Below are positions 1 through 9,016 of a stretch of 64,000 bases of DNA, piece by piece; position 1 is the stretch's first letter, and every line of letters begins with the position of its first letter. The translations under genes were made by a program, and so were the position numbers. Origin of the DNA: Moanibacter sp964542645 (GTDB lineage: Bacteria; Verrucomicrobiota; Verrucomicrobiia; Opitutales; UBA2987); NCBI GenBank assembly GCA_964542645.1, contig CAZIUG010000015.1, positions 1-64,000 of the forward strand. The letters run 5' to 3'. The notes beneath the pieces are model-generated. The model ran no database searches and was not told the origin of the DNA. It worked only from the letters and a program-made list of their open reading frames with translations.

Positions 1-55
1 TTTTTTTTGTTTTATGATTTCACTATTTTTACTTAGTTTTTTTATTCTCAGCATT

Positions 56-169
56 TTACTTCTTTTTTTTATTCTCAGCTTTTTTCGCATTTGCTTTATT
101 CTCCGCCTTTTTGGCCGGTGCTTTCTTTACCGCTGCAGGTCTTTTGGCTGATTTCTTTTTTGCTGCCAT
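56..169 (-). CDS. 37-residue Lys/Ala-rich basic peptide
   Basis: A short minus-strand frame of 37 codons beginning MAAKKKSAKRPAAVKKAPAK and continuing with KKAEN-type repeats. An AAGGA Shine-Dalgarno-like sequence lies about 5 bases before the ATG, which argues that it is translated. The composition (almost only Lys, Ala, Asn, Glu, Pro) resembles histone-H1-like or AlgP-like nucleic-acid-binding tails, so DNA or RNA binding is a reasonable guess but not shown. The frame ends at a TAA (56-58), yet the same frame immediately continues with another copy of the repeat (NAENKKTK) up to a second TAA at about 32-34, as if a stop had arisen inside a slightly longer protein. The gene is divergent from the ABC ATPase gene. 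Confidence 0.5.
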   Translation of the reverse strand: MAAKKKSAKRPAAVKKAPAKKAENKANAKKAENKKKK

Positions 170-647
170 TTGTCCTTAACGTTGGGTTATCTTTCTTTGT
201 TTTGTTTTAAAGGAGGCCTCTCTAAATCACAGGATAATCCGTTGACCGGGAAACCTCTATAAATTCGCCTCGCCTGGTCGCTTTTCAAAGGGAAACCAAA
301 ATGGAAACCCGACCTTGACTTTCAATCAACATTTGAAATACCCATTCCGTAAAGAGATAAAGAATTACCGCGTAGATTGATCTGGGAACGGATTTGATTG
401 CGCCGCAATTACCTATAATACTTTTGCAGGGAGGAAACTGTCAAAGATTCAAAGTTTGCAAAAGATAAAAAGGTCAAAATCGAGTTGCTGTGCTCACTGA
501 ACAAACTGTCAGTAGTTTTTTGAAATTAGTAACAATGTTATCGATTTCAACAAAAAAATTTGCGTCCAGAACTTTTGAGGTTAGGGAATTATCCAGGCTA
601 CTCTTTAATCCTCAATTTAACGGTGATTATCGATCTAGGAAATTTTA
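170..647. other. 478-bp divergent intergenic region, no gene seen
   Basis: It separates the minus-strand Lys-rich peptide from the plus-strand ABC ATPase and must hold both promoters. I see AT-rich tracts but no convincing -35/-10 pair, hairpin or riboswitch. No frame is long enough or has codon usage that suggests a protein. Confidence 0.4.
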
Positions 648-1769
648 ATGGCTAAAGTAATTCTCAACAACCTAACCAAGGATTACCCTGAGGGGAAGAC
701 AGGAAGAGTCCGCGCTGTTAATCAAGTAAATCTTGAGATAAAGGATCAGGAATTCATGGTGCTAGTAGGACCGTCTGGATGTGGTAAATCTACCACATTA
801 AGAATGATCGCGGGACTAGAAGAAATCACTGGAGGTTCAATTACCATTAGCAATCGCGTGGTCAACAGGGTTCCCCCAAAGGATCGGGAAATAGCAATGG
901 TATTTCAAAACTATGCGCTGTATCCTCACATGTCCGTATACGACAATATGGCCTTTGGACTGAAAATAATGAAGTACCCTACATCGGAGATTCGCAAACG
1001 AGTATTGGAAGCTGCAGGTATTTTAGGGATTGAGGATTTACTGAAACGAAAACCAAATGCACTCTCTGGAGGACAACGGCAGAGAGTTGCTGTAGGTCGT
1101 GCGATTGTTCGTAAGCCTAAGGTATTTTTATTTGATGAACCTCTATCTAATTTGGATGCAAAAATGCGTGTTTCAATGCGCGCGGAAATATCAAAATTAC
1201 ACTCACGTCTCAATTCTACAATGATTTATGTAACTCATGATCAAGTGGAAGCAATGACCATGGGTGATCGTATTACAGTGATGAAGGACGGAGACATAAT
1301 GCAAGTCGCCGAACCACTTACACTCTACAATAAACCAGCCAACATTTTCGTTGCAGAATTTATCGGCAGTCCTCCAATGAACTTCCTTAATGGAAGAGTA
1401 ACTCGTGAACCAAATCAAATAAGATTTACTGAAAATGGAGAAAGTCCAGTTTCGTTTGTTTTAAATCCCAATTTGGAAGATAAAATCAAGAGCCACATCG
1501 ATCGGGAAATCATCTTAGGCATTCGACCAGAAAACCTTTTGGATGCAGAGTCGGTTCGTGATTTAGACCCTTCGCGTTTGATATCAGCGGAGATTGAGGT
1601 AAACGAACCGATGGGGGCAGAAACTTATCTCTATCTTAGCACGGGATCACATTCCCTTGTTGCGCGAGTCGAAAGCAACAACCGATACGCAATTGGACAA
1701 AAACTTTCCATGTACATCGATCAGAACTTCATCCATTTATTCGACCCAAATACGGAATTAGCGCTATAG
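648..1769 (+). CDS. ABC transporter ATP-binding protein, MalK/UgpC type
   Basis: ATPase subunit of a carbohydrate-type (CUT1) ABC importer, which drives uptake from the cytoplasmic face of the membrane. All nucleotide-binding motifs are intact: Walker A GPSGCGKST at residues 41-49, signature LSGGQ at 139-143, Walker B VFLFDE at 159-164, D-loop SNLD at 167-170 and the switch His197. After about residue 235 comes the TOBE/OB-type regulatory domain typical of MalK and UgpC. The length of 373 residues is normal. AGGA about 9 bases upstream supports the ATG. No permease or solute-binding gene is adjacent on the visible side, so the ATPase may serve unlinked permeases, as MsiK does. The substrate cannot be read from the ATPase alone. 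Confidence 0.9.
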   Translation: MAKVILNNLTKDYPEGKTGRVRAVNQVNLEIKDQEFMVLVGPSGCGKSTTLRMIAGLEEITGGSITISNRVVNRVPPKDREIAMVFQNYALYPHMSVYDNMAFGLKIMKYPTSEIRKRVLEAAGILGIEDLLKRKPNALSGGQRQRVAVGRAIVRKPKVFLFDEPLSNLDAKMRVSMRAEISKLHSRLNSTMIYVTHDQVEAMTMGDRITVMKDGDIMQVAEPLTLYNKPANIFVAEFIGSPPMNFLNGRVTREPNQIRFTENGESPVSFVLNPNLEDKIKSHIDREIILGIRPENLLDAESVRDLDPSRLISAEIEVNEPMGAETYLYLSTGSHSLVARVESNNRYAIGQKLSMYIDQNFIHLFDPNTELAL

Positions 1770-1829
1770 GAATTCCGTCCTTGGATATCCATATCCGAAG
1801 AGAAAGATCTATCACCCCATTATTAAGTT

Positions 1830-2669
1830 TTAAAAATACTCAAATCGATTTGAGGGTAGAGGAAGCGCTTTCTCTAGCAATGTTTCGGGTCTAAAAAAAG
1901 TATCGTCAATACTTAGAGACAAGTTTGCCCCTGTAACTATAAAGCGGGTTTTTTTGCGTGAGATCTCATCGAGCAAATCAATACGTTTAATTATTACCTG
2001 GTTTTGGGTTTTTTTCAGGCTAATGATCTTAAAGGTTTTAAGACTTTGCCTCCTTGGCCCAAGGATTTCTGCTTTAATCAACACCTTGAATTTCGCATCG
2101 ATAGCAACTCTAACTGCTTCCATCTTGGGATTAGCATTTTGAATTGCTAGAGGAGGTATCATCAGAAATCTGAAAGCCCTTCTCCCTTTCAGCTTAGAGA
2201 CTCCTTCATAGATGTAATCTTCCCAAAAAAGAAATGGCATCTGTAATTCAAAGGGGGTAAGAACCAGCTCCGGGAATAGTGGCGAAAAGAGAGAAGCTCC
2301 TTCTATCATTCGAAACGTTTTGGAATCGTTTCCAATCCTCCAAGCAACTGGATTGATTCCGTTCTCCAAGAACAGACGGATTCCAGCATCTTCATCACTA
2401 GCAACCGGTTGCAATCTGATAACCGACCTTGTCCCACCACATTTTGAACTCCCCCAAATTTGCCCTCGGTAATAGGTTTCTTCACCTTCCTTGGGGATAT
2501 TAAGAAGAACAAAACTAAGACTGTATTTCTCAGAGATACCCTGGACTCGGAACTCCTCCAAAGCTGAGACAGCCTCTCCCTCGTCCAGCTTTAATTCACT
2601 CCCCTCGGCATAAAACAAAAAAAGGAAGAAGAGAATGAATATTCCTCCGTTGCGATGATTAGCAGTCAA
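1830..2669 (-). CDS. LolA-like outer-membrane lipoprotein-sorting domain protein (secreted)
   Basis: A 279-residue protein with a short charged N-terminus, a hydrophobic signal segment (about residues 9-21, Phe/Leu-rich) and a mature part that looks like the LolA-fold lipoprotein-sorting family. The family features are a YYRGQIWG segment near residue 67, a conserved central GRRAFRF strand and a closing FRPETL motif. Proteins of this kind are thought to bind lipids or lipoproteins in the periplasm; the role here is inferred. The only upstream start in frame is TTG at 2667-2669. A GGAGG sequence falls just inside the frame, so a slightly later non-ATG start is possible. It is convergent with the ABC ATPase gene. 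Not clearly LolA itself. Confidence 0.6.
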   Translation of the reverse strand: MTANHRNGGIFILFFLFLFYAEGSELKLDEGEAVSALEEFRVQGISEKYSLSFVLLNIPKEGEETYYRGQIWGSSKCGGTRSVIRLQPVASDEDAGIRLFLENGINPVAWRIGNDSKTFRMIEGASLFSPLFPELVLTPFELQMPFLFWEDYIYEGVSKLKGRRAFRFLMIPPLAIQNANPKMEAVRVAIDAKFKVLIKAEILGPRRQSLKTFKIISLKKTQNQVIIKRIDLLDEISRKKTRFIVTGANLSLSIDDTFFRPETLLEKALPLPSNRFEYF

Positions 2670-2836
2670 TAATAGAGATAATCGAGAATGATCTAGGTTA
2701 ATTAAAATAAGTTGTTAGAAAAACTTTTTAGAAATGCAATATTATGGAAAATTCCTTTCCCAAATACAGAAAGCTGAATAAGAACTAATCTTAATTCCCA
2801 AAACTCTACTATAATACCCAAACCTCAGACCGCAAT

Positions 2837-3232
2837 CTAAGGTTCAGTAGTAAGTAAGTCTTCTACCGATCGAGATGATTCAACTCCAGGATCCGAATGG
2901 ACTGAATTTGCATTCTCGTCAATTTGAATAGGGAGAGGTTGGGATGAAAGCTGGGGCAGCATCTCCCCTCCAGTAATCGAGTTTTCTGATTTTAGAATGT
3001 ATCCAAGATAAAGACCAAAACTAATTATAAAAAAAGCACATGATGCAAATATTGTGCTTCTGGTTAAAATATTTCCAGTGTTTGCACCAAAGGTCGACTC
3101 AGCAATGCCTCCACCAAATGCAGTGCCCAATCCTGCATTTGTGTTAGCTCTCTGCAGGAGGACAACAAAAACAAGAAAAAGACACACGATGATCAAGAGA
3201 AAGGTGAATATAGTAATTAGTATATTTGCCAT
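2837..3232 (-). CDS. secG: Preprotein translocase subunit SecG
   Basis: Small inner-membrane subunit of SecYEG, which assists protein export. Two membrane segments (about residues 3-25 and 55-75) flank the hallmark loop LLQRANTNAGLGTAFGGG, and the protein has the usual polar tail, here longer than in most SecG proteins (131 residues against about 75-110). An in-frame TTG lies 4 codons upstream (3242-3244) with a GAGAG sequence before it; I chose the ATG at 3230-3232, but either could be used. It lies downstream of parB in the same direction, with a hairpin between them. Confidence 0.9.
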   Translation of the reverse strand: MANILITIFTFLLIIVCLFLVFVVLLQRANTNAGLGTAFGGGIAESTFGANTGNILTRSTIFASCAFFIISFGLYLGYILKSENSITGGEMLPQLSSQPLPIQIDENANSVHSDPGVESSRSVEDLLTTEP

Positions 3233-3339
3233 AATCGTAATCAATCTCTCAGAACCTTTGTTTTAAGACGCTATCTTGTTCTGTAAAAACAGGCGGAGAG
3301 TCCTTAGTTCAGACTCCTTTTGAAACCAGACTGTACGGC

Positions 3340-3358
3340 CCTTGAGAGAAACTCAAGG
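3340..3358 (-). terminator. Hairpin just after parB
   Basis: CCTTGAG and CTCAAGG form a perfect 7-bp stem with a 5-base loop, starting 4 bases after the parB stop codon on the minus strand. There is no T-run behind it, so it may weakly terminate or protect the parB message before secG rather than act as a strong intrinsic terminator. Confidence 0.35.
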
Positions 3359-3361
3359 TAT

Positions 3362-4309
3362 TTAGAAACCGTTAATTCCTATAACTTCCAAGATTCTTTG
3401 TAAATCCTCGTTTCCAAAATACTCGATTACAATTCGACCCTTACGACTTGAATGGCGGATATGAATTGGAGTATTAAGCTGTGTTGCCATTCTTTTTTCG
3501 AGATCCTTTAAAGCAGTTAGCTCTTCCTTTGGTCTTGGATTAGAGGTTCTTGATTTTCTACCATCGCGATATCTAGAAACTACCTTTTCTAATTCGCGAA
3601 CACTCATATTTTCTTCGAGGATCTTTCTTGAAACTAAAACTCTCTGGCTGGCATCCTCAATCTGAAGCAAGACCTTTGCATGTCCAACTGACAAAAGGCT
3701 GCGCCCAAGGTATCCCTGAATCTCTTGATCCAATTGCAAAAGCCGAAGAGAATTGGCCACCGTCGCCCTTCCTTTCCCCACTCGCTCAGCGACAGCCTCT
3801 TGAGTCAGATCAAAATCGCGAACCAGACTCGCATACCCTTTGGCTTCTTCTATAGGATTTAGACCTTCCCTCTGAAGGTTCTCAATCATCGACATTACCG
3901 CACTAGAGGTATCACTAGCTGCGATAATCCGCGCCGGGATTGTTTTCAGTTTTAACTTGAGGCAGGCTCGATACCGTCGCTCACCAGCAATTATCTGATA
4001 CTTGTTCCCAACCTTACGGACTACAATAGGTTGTAACAACCCCTCTGAACGGATACTCTCTGCTAAATCAGAGATACTCTCCTGATCCATGTTTGTCCGT
4101 GGTTGATAAGGGTTCACATCAACAGATTCTACTGCAACTTCAAGCATCGCTCCCCCACCCATCATAGAGTTGCTTTCAGAGGTAATAACCGTTGTATCGG
4201 GGGCATTAACGGTTTCACCTTCGGCCACATTCGTATCCTCTGCCTGGGTTACCCCACCCCGAATTAATTCTACCAATCCCCTACCAAGTCTTTTCTTTTC
4301 TGTCGCCAT
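3362..4309 (-). CDS. parB: ParB/Spo0J chromosome-partition protein
   Basis: CTP-dependent DNA clamp that loads at parS and helps segregate the chromosome origin. The 315 residues show a basic N-terminal ParA-stimulating motif (KKRLGRGLVEL, residues 5-15), the ParB/sulfiredoxin nucleotide-binding core with the GERRYRA box at 109-115, an ENLQREGLNPIEEA box, a helix-turn-helix near 160-185 and a C-terminal dimer domain. It lies one base after the LysM gene and is presumably cotranscribed with it. The usual parA partner is not adjacent. I found no full parS site (TGTTTCACGTGAAACA) in the window. Confidence 0.93.
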   Translation of the reverse strand: MATEKKRLGRGLVELIRGGVTQAEDTNVAEGETVNAPDTTVITSESNSMMGGGAMLEVAVESVDVNPYQPRTNMDQESISDLAESIRSEGLLQPIVVRKVGNKYQIIAGERRYRACLKLKLKTIPARIIAASDTSSAVMSMIENLQREGLNPIEEAKGYASLVRDFDLTQEAVAERVGKGRATVANSLRLLQLDQEIQGYLGRSLLSVGHAKVLLQIEDASQRVLVSRKILEENMSVRELEKVVSRYRDGRKSRTSNPRPKEELTALKDLEKRMATQLNTPIHIRHSSRKGRIVIEYFGNEDLQRILEVIGINGF

Positions 4310-4310
4310 T

Positions 4311-4973
4311 CTAGAATTTTTTTTCTTTCTGCGGTATGAAGATTGTCTCGCCCGCCATCAGCCTTGTAGGATCGGAAATCTTATTCGCGTTCTGAATATC
4401 CTGGACAGTCGCATCAAACTTATTGGCTATCTGAGAAAGAGTGTCTCCAGCCTGGACGGTGTAGGCCAAGCCTTGTTTTGGATATTTATCGGAAAATTTA
4501 AATTCTTTCTTAAAATATGACTTATTGTCGATCGACTGGGCAAGAAGATTAAGGGCTTCCTCGGTCTGGGCTGCGAGCTTAACTATTTGCCTACTCACTT
4601 CAGAGATTTGCTGCAATCTAATCTCCTCTGTCTCTTTTTGAAGATTCCTTTCAAATTTTGCTAATCTTTCATTTAGCGTATTAAAAGATACATAATTCTC
4701 TAAAAGAAGATTCTTACTTTTCTCGAACTCGTTAATTCTACCTTCCAGATTCGAGTTTTCTCTTCGCAGGTCTTCACCCTCAATTCGGAGCTTTCCAACC
4801 TCCTGCCTCAAAACCTCGATGTCTTGCTTCAGATTAGCCCACTCAATTCTAGGAACCTCCATTGTGCTCGAATAAGTGGAGTTTCGAGCTCCTTCCGCAC
4901 TAACAAGGTTAAGCATCAGAATCATGAGTATCGGGGAACGATGACCCGAAAATATTTCCCATATGCTCATCAT
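4311..4973 (-). CDS. Secreted coiled-coil protein with C-terminal LysM domain
   Basis: A 220-residue protein with an N-terminal hydrophobic signal or anchor (about residues 12-26, ending near SAEGA), a long heptad-rich coiled coil (about 45-135) and a single LysM peptidoglycan-binding domain at the C-terminus beginning YTVQAGDTLSQIANKF. It is expected to sit in the periplasm bound to the cell wall. The stop codon lies one base before parB and the gene follows fmt by 34 bases, so it is part of the ribE-to-parB run. Its biological role is unknown. The close coupling with parB suggests co-expression, not necessarily shared function. Confidence 0.8.
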   Translation of the reverse strand: MMSIWEIFSGHRSPILMILMLNLVSAEGARNSTYSSTMEVPRIEWANLKQDIEVLRQEVGKLRIEGEDLRRENSNLEGRINEFEKSKNLLLENYVSFNTLNERLAKFERNLQKETEEIRLQQISEVSRQIVKLAAQTEEALNLLAQSIDNKSYFKKEFKFSDKYPKQGLAYTVQAGDTLSQIANKFDATVQDIQNANKISDPTRLMAGETIFIPQKEKKF

Positions 4974-5007
4974 GACTTCTAATTACTTTTTGCGATACAG
5001 TAATACT

Positions 5008-6036
5008 TCATTCACTGCCCCTTGTAAACGCGATTTTGGAACCAAAAGGTTTCTTTGCGAACAGAGGAACCATCTTCATGCTTGTGATAACTGTACCGTC
5101 TATTATTTTGAATCCCCTTAGAAACTCTGATGAGGGAAGCATCCTACCACCTGGTCTTTGAATCTCATCAACTCTTAAAACACCTTCTTTAGTCGCAACC
5201 GTTAGACGATTGCTGTGCAACCGTAACGTTCCCGGAGTGTCTTTCGAACTTTCAGGCATGGCAACTGCTTTCCCAATCCTTAATTTCGTCCCCTGGATTT
5301 CAATGAAATTTCCTGGCCAGCCATTTAGAGCCCTGATCCTGTCTCCTAAGGTCTTAGCCGGACAAAAGAAATCAAGTCTTCCATCGGTTTTATGAAGTAT
5401 TCGAGTGTAGGTCGCTTTTTCATGGCACTGCTCTTCCCAATTTGCTCGACCAGAAATAATTAAATCCTGATTTCTCTCCCAAAGAGAAACGCTCGCATGC
5501 GCTAGCTTTACACCCAAAGATGGGGCCGTATCGCTTTGTTCAATAGCTACTTTTTCTTGATCAATGACCGGCCCTGAATCGAGTCGAGCTTCCACTTGCA
5601 TTAGAGAAACTCCAGTAACAGTTTCTCCCGCTGCAATTGCACCTTCTATGGGACTTGCGCCCCGATAAAAAGGGAGGAGCGAACCATGGATGTTTACCGT
5701 ACCTAATCGAGGCTGATCTAGAATAGGCTTTGGGAGGATATGTCCATAAGCCATCACCAGTATTAGTTCGCACTGGTTGGCCTCGAGCCAATCAACTTCA
5801 TTGCTGGATATTTTAGCTGGCTGTAATAGATTAAATCCCTTCGTAAGTGCCCACTTCTTAATCGGGTTATCTTTAACCTTCATTCCGCGTCCAGTAGCCC
5901 GATCTGGATTGGTAAATACACCGATTAGGTCTATAGCACCCCCATCAGCCGAACCAAGGTACTTCAACAAGTGAAGTCCAATCGGGTCTGAACCCATAAA
6001 TACTATTCTAGTTGGTCCCTTTGCTAGATTCTTCAA
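5008..6036 (-). CDS. fmt: Methionyl-tRNA formyltransferase
   Basis: Transfers a formyl group from 10-formyl-tetrahydrofolate to Met-tRNA(fMet) for translation initiation. The catalytic set is visible: N115 and H117 in VNIHGSLLPFYRGASP, and D153 in RLDSGP. The C-terminal tRNA-binding beta-barrel follows from about residue 220. The length of 342 is slightly above the usual 310-320. The frame starts at TTG (6034-6036) inside the end of der, overlapping it by 29 bases; the next ATG would delete the first beta strand (RIVFMGS), so the TTG or a nearby non-ATG start is required. Translational coupling with der is likely. Confidence 0.93.
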   Translation of the reverse strand: MKNLAKGPTRIVFMGSDPIGLHLLKYLGSADGGAIDLIGVFTNPDRATGRGMKVKDNPIKKWALTKGFNLLQPAKISSNEVDWLEANQCELILVMAYGHILPKPILDQPRLGTVNIHGSLLPFYRGASPIEGAIAAGETVTGVSLMQVEARLDSGPVIDQEKVAIEQSDTAPSLGVKLAHASVSLWERNQDLIISGRANWEEQCHEKATYTRILHKTDGRLDFFCPAKTLGDRIRALNGWPGNFIEIQGTKLRIGKAVAMPESSKDTPGTLRLHSNRLTVATKEGVLRVDEIQRPGGRMLPSSEFLRGFKIIDGTVITSMKMVPLFAKKPFGSKIAFTRGSE

Positions 6037-7387
6037 ATTGAATTGGGCAGCCCTTCAATTGAAATTCCGATATAAAACCATTCTCGAGATATTTCCGGTA
6101 ATTATCTTCAAGGTAAACAGCCCGATTACAGAAAAGACGTATTCGGATTGGGCGCTTACCAACCTGAACTGCATAATAAATCTTCAATCGCTTTCCTTTA
6201 ACCAAAGATGGCGAATTCCTAAGCATTAGGCCTTTGATCACCGAATTAATGCGAGAGGTTGCAAACTGCTTATTCTGAATCTCCTCGAGTTTACGGGCAC
6301 AAATTAGAATCTGACCCAAATCAATTTTTTCAAGAGCAGAAACATAAATAATTGGGCTTTGAGGAAGGAAAAACAATTCCTTGCTAATCGCATTAGAATA
6401 AGCTTCTACAAACGCCGCCAAGTCTTCGTGTTGGCCTGGAGGATCTCGTTCGAATAATTCATTCGCTAGATCCCACTTGTTGACCACCACCACAAGGGCA
6501 CGACCAGCTTCGATTGCACGGCCAGCCAGAACTTTATCCTGACGAGTAACACCACTTAGAGCATCCAGTACCAGGAAAACAACATCTGCTTTTTCTATCG
6601 CTTGATCCGTCCTAACAGCAGAGAAAAACTCGACGGATGAATTCTCCCTACGTCTTTTTTTGATTCCAGCAGTATCGACGAGTCTAAACCCCCATTTATT
6701 ACCACATGAATCTGTGTGATCGAGATCTAACTCAATTACATCTCGAGTTGTTCCCGCAACCTCATTTACGATAAGTTTTTCCGATTCAAGTAAACTGTTA
6801 CAGAGGGCCGACTTCCCAACGTTTGGTCTTCCAACAAAGCAGATCTTGATACGTTCCGAAGTTGATTCTATTTCGTTTCTAGGTCTTGTACCTAAGAAAT
6901 TTCGAATACCTTTTTTAAGATCATTAATTCCACGAGCGTGTTCGGCGGAAACGAGGAAATTTGAATCTAAACCAAAATGAGAAAATTCCAGGATTTGCTC
7001 TTCTAAGCCGGACGAATCTATTTTATTGATAACAAGATAGGGAATTTTACCGCTTTTCCTAAGTTGCGCTAGGATTTCTTCATCAAGTGCAGTACATCCT
7101 TCTCTTCCATCAACTACAAAGAGAATAAGTTCCGCTGCATTTATCGCCACAAAAACCTGATCTTCAATCGCTTCAGAGATACCTGGCAAATCTATATCTC
7201 GCTCCAGACCAATGCCCCCTGTATCCATTAAGACATATTCACCGTCGATTTCAATAGGGTTAACGTCCCGAGTAACTCCAGGTTGGTCATGAACAATGGC
7301 TACTCGTTGACCAGCTAACTGGTTAAAAAGACGACTTTTCCCAACATTGGGTCTCCCCACCAGTGCAACGCTATGCTTCCCCTCCAT
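6008..7387 (-). CDS. der: Ribosome-biogenesis GTPase Der (EngA)
   Basis: Essential GTPase needed for maturation of the 50S subunit. It has the diagnostic tandem G domains: first P-loop GRPNVGKS at residues 11-18 with DTGG at 55-58 and NKID at 121-124; second P-loop GRPNVGKS at 186-193 with DTAG and NKWD further on; then the KH-like C-terminal domain. The length of 459 is typical. It sits 45 bases after the uracil-DNA glycosylase gene and overlaps fmt, consistent with one transcript. Confidence 0.96.
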   Translation of the reverse strand: MEGKHSVALVGRPNVGKSRLFNQLAGQRVAIVHDQPGVTRDVNPIEIDGEYVLMDTGGIGLERDIDLPGISEAIEDQVFVAINAAELILFVVDGREGCTALDEEILAQLRKSGKIPYLVINKIDSSGLEEQILEFSHFGLDSNFLVSAEHARGINDLKKGIRNFLGTRPRNEIESTSERIKICFVGRPNVGKSALCNSLLESEKLIVNEVAGTTRDVIELDLDHTDSCGNKWGFRLVDTAGIKKRRRENSSVEFFSAVRTDQAIEKADVVFLVLDALSGVTRQDKVLAGRAIEAGRALVVVVNKWDLANELFERDPPGQHEDLAAFVEAYSNAISKELFFLPQSPIIYVSALEKIDLGQILICARKLEEIQNKQFATSRINSVIKGLMLRNSPSLVKGKRLKIYYAVQVGKRPIRIRLFCNRAVYLEDNYRKYLENGFISEFQLKGCPIQFEESSKGTN

Positions 7388-7432
7388 GTACGTCAGCTTT
7401 TCCTGAAATTGTTCAAATCCGCCGAACAGTCT

Positions 7433-8311
7433 TTAACGAGGACTTTCATCTTGATTTTGAAAATATCCTCTTTGTACTTCGGACGCTTGCATTCCAATTC
7501 GTTCCATAACTTGCAGCATATCACTCCAAATCAATCGTTTTGTCTCGTTCAAATTATTACGAAGTACGTAAGAAGGGTGATAAGTAGCGAGTAAAGGAAC
7601 ACCTCCATATTCAAACCACTTTCCTCGGACCGCACCCATTTTCCGATTTGGATCCGGCCCAAGGAGTCCACTAACTGCCGTATTTCCTAATGCAATTATT
7701 ACCTTAGGCTGAACAATCTCCAACTGGGCTTTAAGATAGGGAAGGCAGAACCGCATCTCATCTTGATTCGGCGGTCTATTACCAAACCCAGATTCAGTAG
7801 CAGGTCTCCAATTCATAATATTTGTAATATACACCTGATCTCTCTGAAGACCCATGGCCCCGATGATTCGCGTAAGCAACTGACCCGCTTTACCAACAAA
7901 TGGTTCCCCGATGGTTTCCTCATCTGCTCCCGGAGCCTCTCCACAGAAAAAAACATTTGCATCCAAATCTCCTACACCAAAAACAACCTTTTTCCCCGGT
8001 TTAACAAATTGCCGACATACCTTGCAGTTCAGGACAAGATTTCTGAGGTAGTTCCAATTATCCAATTGGTTTTCATGAGGTAATTTGATGTCGAGTGCAT
8101 CAGGGATTCGGTATTCCGAAGACCCCTTCACATATTCTTTACGATTTTCTTTAGATACAATTTTCCCGCGGGGTTTATTAGCATTACCCGTGGGGTTTTT
8201 CGACAAATCATCTAGGAGATCAATAGTCTTGTCTTCCAAATAAACATACTCAACACCGGTTCGCTTTAATCTCTTAAGCTCATCGACAACTGCCTCAAAC
8301 TCCGATCGCAT
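7433..8311 (-). CDS. Uracil-DNA glycosylase, family-4 type
   Basis: Removes uracil from DNA to begin base-excision repair. The catalytic motif GEAPGADEE (124-132), EPFVGKAGQLL (136-146) and the closing HPSYVLR motif (245-251) are those of the family-4 UDGs. Family-4 enzymes usually carry a 4Fe-4S cluster held by four Cys. Here C96 and C99 (NCKVC) and C189 (FCLPYL) are present, but the Cys expected in the NxxKCRPP segment is replaced by Trp (NWRP, 167-170), so cluster binding may be altered or absent. An 80-residue N-terminal extension precedes the domain. It lies between ribE and der in the same direction. Confidence 0.88.
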   Translation of the reverse strand: MRSEFEAVVDELKRLKRTGVEYVYLEDKTIDLLDDLSKNPTGNANKPRGKIVSKENRKEYVKGSSEYRIPDALDIKLPHENQLDNWNYLRNLVLNCKVCRQFVKPGKKVVFGVGDLDANVFFCGEAPGADEETIGEPFVGKAGQLLTRIIGAMGLQRDQVYITNIMNWRPATESGFGNRPPNQDEMRFCLPYLKAQLEIVQPKVIIALGNTAVSGLLGPDPNRKMGAVRGKWFEYGGVPLLATYHPSYVLRNNLNETKRLIWSDMLQVMERIGMQASEVQRGYFQNQDESPR

Positions 8312-8350
8312 CTCTTCGTCCTAGCTTCTATTCTGCTTTAGTGAAAGGTA

Positions 8351-9016
8351 TCATCCCTTAATCACAGAAGGCAGTAATCTCTCAACATATTTACTAAGCA
8401 GATCGAACTCAAGGTTGATCTCGTCTCCTACTGTCCTTTCACCAATATTGGTGCCCGTTATGGTAAGAGGAATAAGGTATACCCCAAATCCGGATTTATC
8501 GACTTCAGCCACGGTCAGAGAGATACCATCAATAGCGATGCATCCTTTATAAACCAGATACTTCATCAAATCAATCGGCGGTTCGATTCTTAGGTAGAAA
8601 TCTTTCTGCTTTGCCTCGAGATGCGTGATCCTACCAATCGCATCAATGTGGCCAGTGACAAAGTGGCCCCCAAACCGACCGTCGTGACGCATACTTCTTT
8701 CAAGATTAACGGACCTAACATTGGGCAAACCGGAGGAATCTGATAAATCCTTAGCAGATCCCATTGATAATGTTTCCTTTTGCCTTTTTCCCAATTTTCC
8801 AAGTGACGTCAGGCGAATTGTCTCGCCGACTACATCAAACGAAATAGTCGATTGATCAACTTTAACCACTGAAAGGCAGCATCCGTTAACAGCAACACTT
8901 TCTCCAATCTTTAGTCCCTCAATTATACGATTTGCAGAAACTTTTAATTCCCATGCTTTAGGTCCTTCCTCAAATCGAAGAACAGTCCCTGTCTCCTCAA
9001 TAATTCCTGTGAACAT
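8351..9016 (-). CDS. ribE: Riboflavin synthase, alpha chain
   Basis: Converts two 6,7-dimethyl-8-ribityllumazine molecules to riboflavin. The 221 residues make the normal tandem of two lumazine-binding barrels: the first opens MFTGIIEETG, the second has GGHFVTGHID near residue 120 and DGISLTV near 163. It heads a minus-strand run with the uracil-DNA glycosylase, der, fmt, LysM and parB genes. The other riboflavin genes are not in the window. No FMN riboswitch (GGGCGGGGTGAAATTC-like) is visible in the 197 bases upstream. Confidence 0.95.
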   Translation of the reverse strand: MFTGIIEETGTVLRFEEGPKAWELKVSANRIIEGLKIGESVAVNGCCLSVVKVDQSTISFDVVGETIRLTSLGKLGKRQKETLSMGSAKDLSDSSGLPNVRSVNLERSMRHDGRFGGHFVTGHIDAIGRITHLEAKQKDFYLRIEPPIDLMKYLVYKGCIAIDGISLTVAEVDKSGFGVYLIPLTITGTNIGERTVGDEINLEFDLLSKYVERLLPSVIKG

